Assembly (NCBI RefSeq): GCF_000516985.1
Contig: NW_006917091.1
Coordinates: forward strand, 1,502,977-1,566,976
Reading direction: 5' to 3'
Length of the DNA: 64,000 nt
Source: Pestalotiopsis fici W106-1
Lineage: Eukaryota; Ascomycota; Sordariomycetes; Amphisphaeriales; Sporocadaceae
Shown here one piece after another: positions 33,440 to 46,033 of this stretch; the first letter of the stretch is position 1, and every line of letters begins with the position of its first letter. The translations under genes and the position numbers were made by a program. The notes under the pieces were generated by a model. That model did not search any database. It was not told the DNA's origin and saw only the letters and a list, made by a program, of their open reading frames with translations.

Positions 33440-35423
33440 GATGAAAGAGGCGGATCAAATTCTTTTATATGTCGCTTGTTTGGTTGGATTACTCCAGTAT
33501 TATAGTATTTTGGACGTTCCGAGTATTCTTGATCCTCTTCACTTTCTTTCCTTTCGTCCACCAGTGTTTTTTGAGAAAAATGGTTACACTTGTGTATACT
33601 GATGTTGTGTTTTAGACAATTGAATTATTCCGAAAGCTAATCCACAAGCAGTGGTTGAGAGGGAGTCGTGCGAGTATAAAAACGTGCCGGGCACACGTTG
33701 AGGCCGGGTGCCGGGTGTGACGTCACGGCGTTCCGGAATACCTGTTTTCATGACCCGAGTGCGGTAATGTAACCAAGTTTTCAGGGTCCTTTTCCTTCCA
33801 AATTGTGTGCTGACCACCATGCAAGAAGGGTTTTCCAAGGCTGATTCAGGATGGACCGAACTGGAAAACCAGTCGCAATGGAATTTAAACGTCAGTGGTG
33901 GATCGAGCATGACTTACTCGGTTACTGAACTCATGTTTGGTGGTTGTCGGATGCACTTTGCGTCCATGACTGAGAAGTTGCTATGTTCAACATGCTCACG
34001 GCAGGGAGTCTATCTTTATTACTTTCCCTCTTTATGATAATGAGGCAGTCGGAATCTGCTTGGCTAAATTATCTATTGGGTGATAATGGTTTGCTTCCGA
34101 TAGCACTTGTCCTGCTCTCTGCGGATCGTATGGAGTATGCTCGAGACAGATGCAGATCAATATAGTCCCTCTATTCCTCTGTGGAATTGCTGGGAATAGC
34201 AAAAGCAGGAAACGTGCGTTAATATCAGGCCATGCGAACATTTGACATTGTTTTGGTTCAAAGAATAGATGATCAGCATCGTCCTTACTGCGACAGCTGG
34301 GTTGTTGAGATGACGTATTTGTGCCAACCGAGATGGATGGCGGGGTTAATGTATTCAGCGATGCCGCCAAACCCCACCACGTATAACTGTTGCATATCTA
34401 GGAAGTGCCGCCTAGTAGTGGTTCTTGTTCGCCATGTTTGATTGAATTATTTCCAATGCCGCATAAGCTTGAAATAATAACTGTATTAAACGCAAAATGA
34501 TTGTGCCAATAATTGGTTATAGCGACTTGAAGTGGTGAATGGGTATGCATCTCAGCTCACTTTCCATCCTAGACACGAACGCGTCTATACTGCACATCTA
34601 ACACTCCTCCATGATGCAGGTTTCTGGCAGTTCTATAAATCTTAGTGCTATTGACAAACCGTTACTTGCTCCTGCAGCGAGTCTACAGGCGATATGGTGA
34701 TGAATTCGGACGAGGTCCTTGGTAGCCTTGTCATCATGATCATCTTCATCTCTTCTTCGTGTTCTAGGAGACTACTATCAATCGTAGTTGTGTCGCTCAA
34801 GCATTGTCAAAAGTGCTTCTAAAGAGGTACGGGCACGACTCAACGATTCGCACGTGTCGCAGGAGTCCTAATAATGTTTGTCATATGCCACTCGAGCGAA
34901 CCACGATGGTAGATGACGGTTAATCGTTGAGTTTCCGACGGTTTCCGTGGCTAGTTGTGATGAGATTAGCTAACTGGAACTCGGCGCGATGAACCCCTTG
35001 ACGATTCCAATCTTGGGTCAGGAAACCTCATTTCAGCCGTTCTGACGAGCCTTTGTACGGCTCGAATGTAGTGTAAATTATCGCCTTCAGTAGGTTTCCT
35101 TTTATGCATGGGATCAGGGCACAAGACTATCCACTCCTGTTGATCTTCTCAACTCACATTCTTGAGCTTGTTCATGATCGTCAAATAGTAAGGGTCTCGG
35201 TACCAGCGGTTGACTGGGTGCCACATAAGATAGTGGTTCATCGTAGGATAGCGGCGCATTCCAGGTCCCTAATCGCCCCGCATCCGGCAACTCAAAGTCA
35301 AGATAATTGGAGCACACCCGACCTTAAATCTGTCCCATGCACATGGGTGCGTGAGATTTTGATGATAAAAGGCGCCACGTCCCTCCTATAAACAGATCTA
35401 TCTTACTTTTACCCCCCTTCAAT
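33440..35423. other. 2-kb intergenic region
   Basis: This lies between the divergent starts of the 32801-33439 gene and the cytidine deaminase. No gene is supported. A minus-strand stretch at about 35120-35310 encodes protein-like but frame-shifted fragments, possibly an old coding remnant, without a recognisable domain. Confidence 0.4.
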
Positions 35424-36026
35424 ATGTCAACTACAGTAAAAACCTACTCCAGCTCCAAACCAGAAGACGTCAAGTCTGCCTGTGAGGCTCATGGCCTGAC
35501 CACGGACGAGTTCTCCCACCTGGCCAAAGGCAGTGTTGCAGCCAAGGCTACGGCGTACTGTCCATACAGTCGCTTCCGCGTCGGTGCTACCCTTCTGTCG
35601 GGCGACGGAACCTACATCAGCGGCGCAAATGTGGAAAATGCAGCATATCCGGTTGGCACCTGCGCCGAACGTGTCGCCTTTGGCAAGGCTGTGACCGAAG
35701 GTCACAAGACGTTCAGGGCTGTCGCCGTGGCCACTGATATCGCTCCTCCTGCGAGCCCTTGCGGCATGTGCCGGCAGTTGTAAGTATTACACTACCAAAT
35801 GTAACGGTCCGTAGAGCTCATATCCATTCCCTAGTATTCGCGAGTTTTGCGACCTCAAGACGCCAATCTTCATGTTTGACAAGAACGAGGATTTTGTCGT
35901 GCTACGATTAGAAGAAGTGAGTAAATTCCCTGAAGTTTGTGGCTGGAGGCCTTGACTGACTTGTGACAGTTGTTGCCGCTCTCCTTCGGGCCAGAAGCTT
36001 TGCCGCCACCCCAGTCCATCATGTAG
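35424..36026 (+). CDS. CDD1: Cytidine deaminase
   Basis: Three exons (35424-35779, 35835-35916, 35970-36026) with introns of 55 and 53 bp encode 164 residues. This is a homotetrameric-type zinc cytidine deaminase. The zinc-binding Cys80 and catalytic Glu82 are in TCAERVAF, and the remaining two zinc ligands are in PCGMC (Cys113 and Cys116), directly before the first intron. GANVENAAYP is the conserved ribose-binding segment. The enzyme converts cytidine and deoxycytidine to uridine and deoxyuridine in pyrimidine salvage, in the cytosol. The N-terminal 35 residues are longer than in bacterial forms and resemble other fungal members. All key residues are intact. Symbol given by analogy to the yeast gene. 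Confidence 0.93.
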
Positions 36027-37034
36027 ATACTCTGAAATCATCGTATAGTTCTGAAAAAAAAGTCTCATACTCAATGTATATATGGCGCCTATATGCATCG
36101 TACCTGCGGATCTCAGACCGTTCCTGAAGAGGACCCGGTTCTAGACTCCCAGAAAAGAAGCATGAAACATGTCATGCCGCCAACGTACAGAAGCAACTGA
36201 CCTCGATACGACTGAATGTTTGAGGTGGACATGTCGCACCTAAGCATCGCACTTGACAGGGGAAATGGGCAGGAGGACGTTCTCTTCTAGATAGAAGAAA
36301 GGCTCTAGGTAGCAAAGTACCAATGGATTACAGATGCCAAGAAATATGCTATATTGTCCGTACCGTCAAAACTAATGTAGTGCCCAAAAGCATGCAATGT
36401 GCCGTGCGTGAATATGGTCGTCGAGTATGGAGCCGTCACAAGCTCCAAGTCAATGTGGTTCATCATTCCGGAGACCAGCATAGAGACAAAAGTGACACCC
36501 AAACATCCTAGAGGAGAGGTGACTGCAACTATACTGCTCGTCTATTCACGCCACCTATCATTGCAATCCAAATCCCAATATCAGGCAGGGGACAACATCT
36601 CAGATTGTGATTGAACAGGGGTTCCTCAGATGATAGCGCTTCCAGATCGGTGCTATCCATGTCCGTGCACCGCTAATTCCTTAGCGGTCAAACCCCTGAA
36701 GCCACTGATCCCAGCGGCTCAGGAACGACGCTCCATTTCCCATGGGAAAGCTTCGTCCACCTTTTCGACGTCCCCTCGGGCAAGAAACTCCATAGCTGCG
36801 AACAGCCGACCCAAGTTGCTTTGCACCAACCGACTGCCTCCGAGAACATTTCCTTTCGAATTTTACAACTGGCGACAATGATACCAATGTAATACAGGCG
36901 CGTCACACGAACATCACGAACGCGCATCTATCCAATCGGCCAGACGAGCGCGGCGCGTGCCCGCCTGCAGTTTCCATCTTCTCGCGACACGAATACAGAC
37001 CATTCCCGACGGAACTCTCAATTGAACGGCAGCC
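36027..37034. other. Intergenic spacer, 1 kb
   Basis: This lies between the cytidine deaminase and the ELMO gene on the same strand. No additional gene, RNA or repeat is evident. Confidence 0.5.
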
Positions 37035-39176
37035 ATGGACCAAGCAGATATCCCGGCGCTGCTGGCGCGCCTTGCCAGCGACGAGGATGCCGCACGAAAG
37101 ATGGCAGTTTTCAAGTTGCAATCCTCCATCAACGACCCGGCGTTTGCAGATGTCTTCATATCGTCCGGCGGCCTGGTGATACTGCGCCGACTGATAATGG
37201 GTACAGGAGGAAATACGCTGGCATACTCGCTCCAGAGCTTGACGAGGCTTCTCGAGGTGGACATGGGCTGGGACATATTCGAAGGCCCGACGGCTGGTGA
37301 TTTGGTGGAGCGCATTGTCGAGTTGATCGTAACGAACCCGCTGGTCAACATTCTGCGAGGCGCCATGTCCATCTTAGTTGCCCTCGTCAGCCACTCCCAA
37401 TCTAGCCCTCCTGGCCAGAACCGAATTCCTGGGACCTTTGGCTTCCGAGCCCTGAAGCCGGCCGTCGCCGTGTACCCCCAATTCTTCGATCTGGTGATAC
37501 AACAGCTGCAATCTGCAGATCATGCATTGTGCGCCAACTCTTTGATGCTGATAAATGCCTTGATCAGAGACGCTGTATCGAACGAAGGAGCCCAAAGCAC
37601 CAATGGTAAGGCCAGTGGTTCCGAAGAGTGGCCCAAGTTCATCAAGCGCCTTCAAGATCTGGGCTTGATAAAAGCAGTCTTTAGCCTGATGCAGAGCTCC
37701 GCGCTGCAGGACCTTGCGTATCCTCTGCTTGAATTTCAAAATCTTACCAAGTTATTGCTGAGGAAATGGAGAGAGGTTCGCGTGGATCTGGAACGCCCTG
37801 AACATCGAAGAGCTCTCAAGGCGCTACACTTGGCGAGCGCTCCAAACAGAGACCACATGAATGGGACGGCAAAAACAGAAGATGAGGCTGGCCAGAAGTC
37901 CAGCAAGAAACACAACCCGGAGAAATGGCGGAGACTTGGATTTGAGACCGAGAGTCCAGCTACGGAATTCCAAGAAGCAGGTTTTCTGGGCATGATGGAC
38001 CTTACAGACTATGTCAAGAAGAACGAAGATGGCTTTCAGAAGCTGCTTCTGGAACAGTCCGTCAAGCCGCTATCAGAGCGTTGCCCGGTTGCACGAGCAA
38101 GTCTCGCGATCACCTTGATTCTCTACGAACAGTTTGAGAGCGATAAGAACGAGATGGAGGACCTCAGGGGCTATCAACTTTCAGATGCTAAGCAGCAGGA
38201 CAAGCTCTACAGACCGCTCTTGTTGCAGTGGTCAAGACTTCATACAGCAGGACTGGCAGCCTTCTTCCGACTCTGGAAAGCTACCGGCGCGGAGCAGAAC
38301 GATTTTGACAAGGTAGCCCAACTGGTGCGCATCTTGGTGGACCAAGTGATTGGTCGAGCCAAACGTACAAAGGAAGTGGTTGAGGTTGAAGAAGAACTAC
38401 TCGAGTTTGATTGCGGACGCTTGCGCGAGCTTCAGATGGAGTTACTGGACTTGTCCTTTGAGGACAACTGGGGCCAGCATCTGTATCAAGTGAGGGAGGA
38501 TTTGCGCAACGAGTCACTTTCTTTCGTCAAGGAACAGCGAATCCGGTGCCTGTTGGCAGGAGCCTGGTTCTCGAAACCCGCGCCACAGAACAATGGAGGA
38601 AGTGTCTCACAAGGCCAACGACATGCCAATGGCACATTTTGGCGCTACGCCAAGCTCTCACACAATCGTCGATTTCTTCACTATGCCGATTTTGCATTGA
38701 AGACGGCCCACGATCCAACATTGGACTCACTGAATGAAACGGTTGATCTTGTCAAGGTCAGCTCCGTGGTATCGAATGTTTCTGTCACTAGTGAGGATAA
38801 CGACTCTAGCCATCCTGGAGCCGGGGCACTGGCCAACTCGGGTTCGAAACCGACCACCAAGATCACCATCTTTAGTTTTACTAGCCCTGAAGAAGCGACG
38901 CGACCTGGTGGTGATGGCAAAGAGCAGCCTGTGCTGACCCTATACCCTCTTAACCATAGTGTGGCATCAGAGTGGCTAGACGGGCTGTTGATGCTACTCG
39001 ATCAAAAGCCAATCACGGCCGAAACCAATAAGCTGGCAACGCTGGTGGAAGATTATGGCTTAAAGATTAGGCTGCTGAATGTGCGCATGGAAGCAGCATA
39101 CCAAGGCCCACCTCCAGGAGCAGGAGTAGTGCCAAGCCGTGAAGGACTGGATGATGATTACTGGTACGAGGTCTAA
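37035..39176 (+). CDS. Fungal ELMO-domain protein (engulfment and cell motility family)
   Basis: One uninterrupted 713-residue exon. The N-terminal 250 residues form armadillo-like helical repeats (FKLQSSINDPAF; GGLVILRRLIMG; LQSLTRLLEVDMGW). The middle part contains the ELMO core, with KWRRLGFETESPATEFQ near residue 296 and FLGMMDLTDYVKK, the segment by which ELMO proteins contact DOCK-type exchange factors. The last third looks like a PH domain (FWRYAKLSHNRRFLHY, then a C-terminal helix containing SEWLDGL). In fungi these proteins are expected to work with DOCK-family GEFs upstream of Rac/Rho-type GTPases in polarity and endocytosis. No introns and no damage. The start ATG follows a CAGCC context and precedes the first repeat directly. 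Confidence 0.9.
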   Translation: MDQADIPALLARLASDEDAARKMAVFKLQSSINDPAFADVFISSGGLVILRRLIMGTGGNTLAYSLQSLTRLLEVDMGWDIFEGPTAGDLVERIVELIVTNPLVNILRGAMSILVALVSHSQSSPPGQNRIPGTFGFRALKPAVAVYPQFFDLVIQQLQSADHALCANSLMLINALIRDAVSNEGAQSTNGKASGSEEWPKFIKRLQDLGLIKAVFSLMQSSALQDLAYPLLEFQNLTKLLLRKWREVRVDLERPEHRRALKALHLASAPNRDHMNGTAKTEDEAGQKSSKKHNPEKWRRLGFETESPATEFQEAGFLGMMDLTDYVKKNEDGFQKLLLEQSVKPLSERCPVARASLAITLILYEQFESDKNEMEDLRGYQLSDAKQQDKLYRPLLLQWSRLHTAGLAAFFRLWKATGAEQNDFDKVAQLVRILVDQVIGRAKRTKEVVEVEEELLEFDCGRLRELQMELLDLSFEDNWGQHLYQVREDLRNESLSFVKEQRIRCLLAGAWFSKPAPQNNGGSVSQGQRHANGTFWRYAKLSHNRRFLHYADFALKTAHDPTLDSLNETVDLVKVSSVVSNVSVTSEDNDSSHPGAGALANSGSKPTTKITIFSFTSPEEATRPGGDGKEQPVLTLYPLNHSVASEWLDGLLMLLDQKPITAETNKLATLVEDYGLKIRLLNVRMEAAYQGPPPGAGVVPSREGLDDDYWYEV

Positions 39177-39780
39177 GGGATTTTTACTTCTTTGGAGAGT
39201 CACGCAGACTTCTCTCCTTTGTTAGTCTGCCGTTGTTTACTTTCATTTGGATTGTGTTTGTTATGAGCGCTTTTAGATATACCCCCATCGCGAGAGGAGG
39301 CTTATTACATCTTTGGATGTTGCATGAAAAGAGATAGAGACCTCGGCCCAAGCGAGAAATAATACAAAAAATAAGATACCATGACCTGCATGGCCTAGCC
39401 ATTTATATACGAACAGATTGTATGGGCAGACATTATGAAAAAGGACCAGTCCATGCGACCTTAACATTTACATGTGCCACCAGCGGCTGGCAGCAGAATC
39501 CGGGGCGACCCGCGGCGACCCGCCCCTCCCCCGCTGGATCCCCAGCCTCTGGGCTCATGCCTGACGCAACCCCACTGACCGGGCGACCGTTGGAGCTTCT
39601 TCTCCCCATGTCCAACGTCTTTGCGCAACTCTACTCTGTACAATGACCACAATTGGAACATGACAACTGCAGCCCTATCATTTCCAAAGGCCTTTATGCT
39701 TCTTTGACGCATATTATTGAGGGCCGCAGCGCTATCCAAACCATAAAGTGACCCATATAACCTTCTAAATCATTCCCCTC
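39177..39780. other. Intergenic spacer, 0.6 kb
   Basis: 3' flank of the ELMO gene and promoter of the GRF-finger gene. No further feature is seen. Confidence 0.5.
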
Positions 39781-41203
39781 ATGCCGCGCCGACGGACCTC
39801 AGCGACGACGACTTTTGGCACCGCTGAGACGCCGACCAAGAAGCCCGACAACGGGTACTTTACCAAGGGGCAATGGCACTGTAAATATACACCGGCCATG
39901 TTTTGGTGGTGCGCAAAACTAATCAAGGAATCCCACAGGTAACTGCCAGCCTCGCCTTCCGGCGGTTCAGTTCCAAGTTCGCCGCGAATCCAAGAACAAG
40001 GGCCGGTGGTTCTACACCTGCCAGATTGACCGGACCAAGGGCAAGACCGGGGAGCCACGAAAATGCGACTTTTTTCTATGGGCTGAAGATGCCCGCCTGC
40101 GCGAAGAAGGTGCTTTGCTGAATAACTCCACGACCGAGCCTGACGATGGCGAAGAGGCAGGAGGCAATGGTCAGAACACTAAAAAGTCCCTACGGACACC
40201 GCGCAAGCTGGTCCAGACCACGCTTAGCGCTCGCGTAGAGCCTAGGGAGGAGGGCAAGAGACACTGGACGCATCGCACCGAAATTACCCCCATCAAGGAG
40301 CTGGAGCGCACCGTTGGCGGCAGCCAGAGCGAAACTAGGTCTGGTGGCGGGGAGACGGCCAAGAGTAGCTCGACGATGCGTGCGACAGACAGTACGAGTA
40401 GTAGCAAGACTGCTGCAAACACCCAGAGACTGGGCCGCGATGATGGTGAGGACGAGTTGGCCCAGAATGGAGGCACGGCATCCACGGTCGCCGCGGCCCA
40501 AGCACAACAAACTCCATCAGCCGGTACGAAACGCAAGAGGGATGTGATTGAGCTTAGTGATAATGATGATGGCGACACGGATGACTTGTTTGGAGACATG
40601 GATTCAGATGAGGAGAGACAGTTGGCTGCCATTGCCGAGTCCTCTAGTCATCCCGGCCGGAAGCGCGACGCCTTCGCCACGCCGGCGGCGCAGCGGTTGT
40701 CAGATGGGGCGACTAGCCTGCCGACACCCTCGCTGACCGGCAAGTCCGTGAGGCGCGTTCTGTTTGCAGAGCCCGAGGTCGGAGAGGCTAGCGACGCCAA
40801 CAAGAGACAGCGCAACAACAACTCCGGGGCCTACACCCCCATTGGAGCCGACCCAAAGACGCCGTCATCGTCACAAGAGGGAGTGAGCCCGTCATCTTCT
40901 CAACGAGCCACGCCTGGCTCCAGTATCGGGGATATCACTCAGGAAATCATGGATCTTCTCAAGGGCCAACAGATTGACGAGCTGGCCTCGCGCAAGGTGC
41001 ACAGTGCGCTTCAGAGGTATGCGGCCAAGGCCAGGGGGCTGGAAAAAGGGCGCGATGCCAGTCGACAGGCACTTAGAAATCAGGAGGTCAAGATCGCAAA
41101 GTTACAAGAGAGGATTACGAACTTGGAGAACGCGAGGATGGTGGACGCGAACGCCAGGAAGGAAATGAAGATCAAACTCATGGAGATGTACACTCACACG
41201 TGA
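39781..41203 (+). CDS. GRF zinc-finger protein with C-terminal coiled coil
   Basis: Two exons (39781-39880 and 39939-41203) around a 58-bp intron with a CTAAT branch site encode 454 residues. The intron lies inside the zinc-finger coding sequence. Residues about 33-82 are a zf-GRF domain: HCNCQ, then GRWFYTC, then RKCDFFLW, giving the C-x-C...C...C ligands and the Gly-Arg-Phe-like strand. This domain binds single-stranded nucleic acid and is found in APE2, TOP3A and several helicases. The rest is low-complexity, Ser/Thr/acidic, with basic nuclear-signal-like KRKR and RKR patches; the final 90 residues form a coiled coil (QEVKIAKLQERITNLENARM). There is no enzymatic domain, so it may be a DNA-repair adaptor or a scaffold; this is inference. 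Confidence 0.85.
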
Positions 41204-43690
41204 GTTTGCTGTTTGGCGTTTTGTTTTGAGGATGGCAATCTCATGAAAGCGCGGTTTACGCTTTCAGGGCACGTTTGCTATTGGTCATGAGAGAGATAGA
41301 TACCCTTGATTGTGTTTTTATTCAGAGTTTTACAGCTGATGCGTCGTTTCTGTCATCGTGCCATGTTTGTAGGTGGCTCATGATGAGTAATTTGGTCTGG
41401 TCAAGCGTTTCTTCGTTATTTGTCTCTACCAATTGTGTTTTTAAGATCATGTTTTCCCACATTGTCAATATTACACAGCCAGCATGTGGAATTCGTTTGG
41501 GCCAAGTGGAAACACAAATATTGATTATATATTAGACCACGAATTCCACTTTAGCCTTTACCATTCATCCCTCAGGATCCCATCTCTGCATCCACATTTT
41601 GATAATCGACAAGACAGGTTCATATATAATGATACACTCTTCATAAATTCTCACATCTCGACTTCCCATCAACAGTCAGAACTCAAGAATTCAGTGACTG
41701 ATGCTCCTTTTTATCGCCAGTAGTTCTTCTCAACACCATCGGCAGAGTGACATATTGCCTTTCCTTTTGACGAAAAGAATTTGCAAGAGAGCAGCACGGG
41801 AACGATAATAAGGAACGAGCTTGCTCACGATCGAGCAGAACACCTGCGTCTTCAAAACACACTGATGCGGCGAAAAGACTGCACGTCGCACGGAGTCGGG
41901 TATAGTACCCAGATAATCCTTCGGTTTTGTTTGGGCCACCACTGCTCTTAATGGATAGAGAGCACGCAACCACGGTCGCATCAGCAGCATCTCTGCCCCG
42001 AGTCAAACTACTTGACACTTTACCCGACGAATACCCTGGCGACGACGAGGATGGAATGTCCGCGTAGGAATAGAATATTCCCAGGCACAAGCACTTATCC
42101 GAGTCCCAAAGCACTGAACTTGGTCAACCCACAAATCGTAACCGGCGACGGCCGCGCGGTATGCCAATGGTGGACAAATGTTCCTTCCCAATGGATGAGC
42201 TGTAGGCTACTCATCCTCAGACGTGAACATCCTACCTGGTCATGAGAGCAGACTTTGTGGCTGGAGCCATTACTACCGCTCAGACCCAAGCTAAGCTTGG
42301 TGTCATTGGTGCCAACAACCTCAAGAAACATGCGGCTTGACACGTTTCTCAAAATTCGGTCGATAATCACTACCACTGCGTGTCAAGGAGTAACAACGAC
42401 GAAAATGGTTTTGGTCTTCCTTTTGAAGATAACATTTCATTTTTTCGTTCTTTCGATGTGCTAGCTTTCCTCTACACACCGATCAATCACTTTTCCGGGT
42501 GCGCTCTCAAGCAGCGCTGCGTCCTGTCAAGTAGGGATCAATACCCTCCAACTCACGCGTTGGTCAGGGATAATTTGCAAACTTTAGAAGCTGATTCAAA
42601 ACGAATTCATACCAACCATCTTCTGTATCTTTCTTCAAATCCACGAACGAGACGCGTGACAGCACATGCCAATTCCTGAATTCAAGCCCTCGATACTTCT
42701 GAACTCGTTTACCGGGACAATTTTTATACGTAAAAACCGCCTTGAAATCGCTGGGCGTTTTTCCAGCACGAAATTTGCAAGACGATACTTGCACAGGAAG
42801 TTGTTACGGCTCTGGATGACAACCCAGTCCAAGTGCAATGGCTCACTATCACCAAGAGGCGGCGACTAGCTGAGCAGTGAGCACCCCTCGGGTTGCTATG
42901 GCCACCTTAAATCCCACTGTCACTACTAGGAAACCTTGGCGGCATGTAAATGTGACCTGGTAAGTCTCTAGTACGCTTTTGCGCTGGACTGGAACTGATT
43001 GAGAACGCAACCCGGGAGACCGCCGCCAGCCGCGCTCCTCTTCTACCTGCCAGCGTCCGGTTGGTGCACTGCTGCAAGAATCGCCAAAAGAAATGTACGG
43101 GATTTTTTTCTTTCTTTTTCTGGAGGATTGAAGAACCCCAAGTTTGCATCTGACATATTTCCAGAAGACTAGAATAGGACTGATCTGATCATGCACCCAC
43201 CATTGGTGCAGAATGAAAGTTCTTTTTTTCTTTTTCTTTTCTTTTCGTATCATGTGATATGAAAGTGATGTGAATATTATATGAACATGACGTATACTAC
43301 CGCAATTAGCAAGCAGGGATAAATCAGCTGGTAAATGTGATACTCCATTGAATATTTCTGTATCGTGGGTATCATGGCTACATTCGAGCATGTCTACAGA
43401 GCCTTTGTAAGCACAATCGCTTGGGGGCTGGTTCAGTGGCTCATGAATTACATACCGTAATAATCAAAGCCGCTGACATGAATTTAATGTGACACTTTTT
43501 TTGTTGAGGTCGCTGCTCCAATATGGTGAATAATATAGTTCACAATTCATAATACATGGTAAGCATGTTGGAAAATCGAGAATTACGCGTCCCACCTATT
43601 TTTCATATTTCTCTCCTCTCCCTTCCCCTATCCATAGCGCGCAATGACTACAATCACCCATGATAATCAGAGAAGGCTCCTCCTTGCCAC
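41204..43690. other. 2.5-kb region with possible coding remnants only
   Basis: Two stretches look protein-like but incomplete. A plus-strand 38-codon frame starting near 41950 ends in an acidic tail (YPGDDEDGMSA) just before TAG. A minus-strand segment at about 42560-42840 gives protein-like sequence that switches frame near 42720. Neither has a recognisable domain or a complete start and splice structure. Long pyrimidine and purine tracts lie near 43100-43250. Confidence 0.4.
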
Positions 43691-46033
43691 TCAAGCATCG
43701 TTTAGAATAGCTTCGCTTGCCTTCTCTGCAAGGAGATATATCGGCAACGCGATAAAGAACCCGGGAATAACAGGAAAGGCACTTGCGTCCACAACTCGGA
43801 GACCGGCGGTTCCTCGAACCCTGAAGGCGGAATCCAAGACTGCGTTCTCGTCATCGTCGCCTCCAATCGGCGCGGTACAACACGCGTGATGCCCAAAGCT
43901 TTGTGTCTTTACGAATTCCTTGAGATCGTCTTCCGTGGGCGCATCGGCCCGGCCGGGCACTTGCTCATCAAAAGTGCCGTCCAGCGGGATCAGCTTATCC
44001 ATGGCGTCGCGCGCAAACTTGACGCCCTCGTACGATGCCTGGATATCTTGCTGCGCCGACAGGTCGTCTTCGAATGTGTTAAAGGCAACAGCCGGCACGT
44101 CTCGCGGGTCTGAGCTCGTAAGCTTCACGGTGCCTCCGCCGTTCTTGGTATTTGCCTTGAGGCTGATCCATGTCCAGTGGTGGTGGTCCTCCAACACGAT
44201 GTCCGCCCACTGCGGGTAGAAACCGGGGAAATAGCCGGGCCCGCCGTAGACCCAGACGTCCGGGTCAATGGCGTCGGCAGCCGATGAGTGGAGTGCTATG
44301 CCGATGGGAAATCCATTGGTGGCGTACGGCCCCCTGCCAACCTGGGTGTTCGCATGGAGATACTTTTCGAGACAGGGGTCGGGAACCTGAGGATACCCTT
44401 TGGCAAAAGTGCAGCCATCAATCAGGTCAAAGTCTGATGAGGCTATGGAGATGATCGGGACCTCGATGTGATCTATGAAACACCAGAAGTCGCGGTATTG
44501 TCAGCAGACCACTTACACATGACAGGAATCAGTTGAGTAGCATAAAGCATGATAGTTGCGTACCTTTTAGGTTGGTGCCAACCCCTGGGAGGTCAACGAC
44601 GACGGGTATGTTAAACTTTTCTAGTTCTTCTTTCGGTCCGACACCACTGAGCTTCAGAATCTGAGGCGTATTGAAGGCTCCACCGGCAATGATGACCTCT
44701 TTGGTGGCATTAATGGTGCCCTCGCCCGTTACACTTGCATTTTGCCACCGGGGATCAGCGCGGTACAAGCTTTGCCCTTCGAGATACTCGACACCAGTGG
44801 CTCGAGGGGTCTGGTCACTGCCACTCTGGTCAAATACGATCTTGGTCACCAGGGTGTTGAGCTTGATATCAAGGTGGTAGCTGCGGTCGCCATTCCTGTT
44901 TGTCGCTGAAGCAATGTCCAAGATACGGTCTCGAACTCCACCACGCACTTGATCCTTCATCGTAAGGGGAACCTGGTAGGCGCCGGGGATAATGGTTTCG
45001 CCTGGAGCGTTTACATCCAGAAACAGAATCTCGAGCAATCCGGCAATAGTTCCGATAAGGGTGCCGGTTATGCTATCGACGGAAAGTAAAGACAGAGTCA
45101 GCCCAGCCCGGCCATGCGACGGAGACGAAGATGGATGTTGACTCGGTTACTCACGTTTTACCCAATGCCGCTCCTGCCGAAACGACGACGCTGACAGCCT
45201 TCAAGTCTTGCACGGCGAGCAAGAGTGATGCCACTTCGGTCCAAAGGTATCCCTTGAAGCCATGTCCCAAAATGGAATTTGGCAGGTAGTCGCAGTGTTC
45301 TATTTTCTCAAACAGCCTCTGGAAAGTCTTTCCGCTCCAGAAGCTGTCGCCCGTGGCGTCCGCAACGGCCTTCCAGTCGTTGTCAAACGCACGGATTGCA
45401 ATCATCGCATTATGCCTGGAGCAGCCGCCGAGCGTCCCGGCCCGGGGATACAGCGTGCCGATTGGTACCGCACCGGCGGGTGGATCGGGCCCGGTGTAAA
45501 TGGTCTCGTTCTCCAGCCGGTAGGATGTGATGATGTTCTTGGCTTCCACGGCAGGATCTGAGCTACGGGTGACGAAAAAGTCCCATTCCGTATCGACGAA
45601 TTCCGTCGACTGCGGGAAAAAGGCAGGGACCTCCTCGACCATGGCGTCGCCCGAATCGCCACCGGCATCGATGAGAAGGACTACAAGGGATTACAGTGAG
45701 CATTGGGTTTGATACAGCACTGCATGAATGGTACCAAGTCTGAGTGCGTCCTTTGCCTACCTTTGTAGCCTGCCACGGCGAGATTGGCGGCAGTTGGACC
45801 GCCTCCAGGTCCAGAGCCCACTACTACGTAGTCATAGCTCGTTTCCAATGACTGGCGTTTCGTGACAAAGGGGTTGTGCTGTTTGTTTGCGGCTAGCGAC
45901 CTGAAGTGTGATGATTCTTAGCTGTAGGTTCCGTACATGCATGCACATGCCGTGGCTATGGGTTCTGCAACACTTACGAGCTGATTAGCCCAGCAAACAA
46001 AACTTGCTTCACGATAACGTTCTTGACGTGCAT
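43691..46033 (-). CDS. Secreted GMC-family FAD oxidoreductase
   Basis: Five exons (46033-45978, 45900-45761, 45680-45155, 45072-44564, 44472-43691) join to 670 residues; introns of 77-91 bp are longer than elsewhere in the window. The N-terminus is a likely signal peptide (hydrophobic VLFAGLISSSLAA). The FAD-binding Rossmann motif VVVGSGPGGGPTAANLA follows at about residue 43. GTLGGCSRHNAM is GMC signature 1 and GGAFNTPQILKLSGVG signature 2. The C-terminal active site has the catalytic His in SFGHHACC, and the closing FAD segment is VVDASAFPVIPG. The group includes aryl-alcohol, glucose and choline oxidases or dehydrogenases, which oxidise alcohols and may generate hydrogen peroxide outside the cell. 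Substrate cannot be told. No partner gene is adjacent. Confidence 0.92.

Noticed and set aside
35110..35320. Protein-like minus-strand stretch with an LDFELPD segment similar to one in the fused decarboxylase domain
   Set aside because: The shared string is only seven residues and the following sequence does not match; too short to call a duplicated fragment.
40171..40632. Long minus-strand open frames antisense to the GRF-finger gene
   Set aside because: Shadow of the GC-rich, low-complexity coding strand; no domain, and the sense protein is clearly real.
42560..42860. Minus-strand frames resembling a small protein
   Set aside because: Sense breaks at about 42720 into a different frame, with no splice sites to bridge it and no family recognised.
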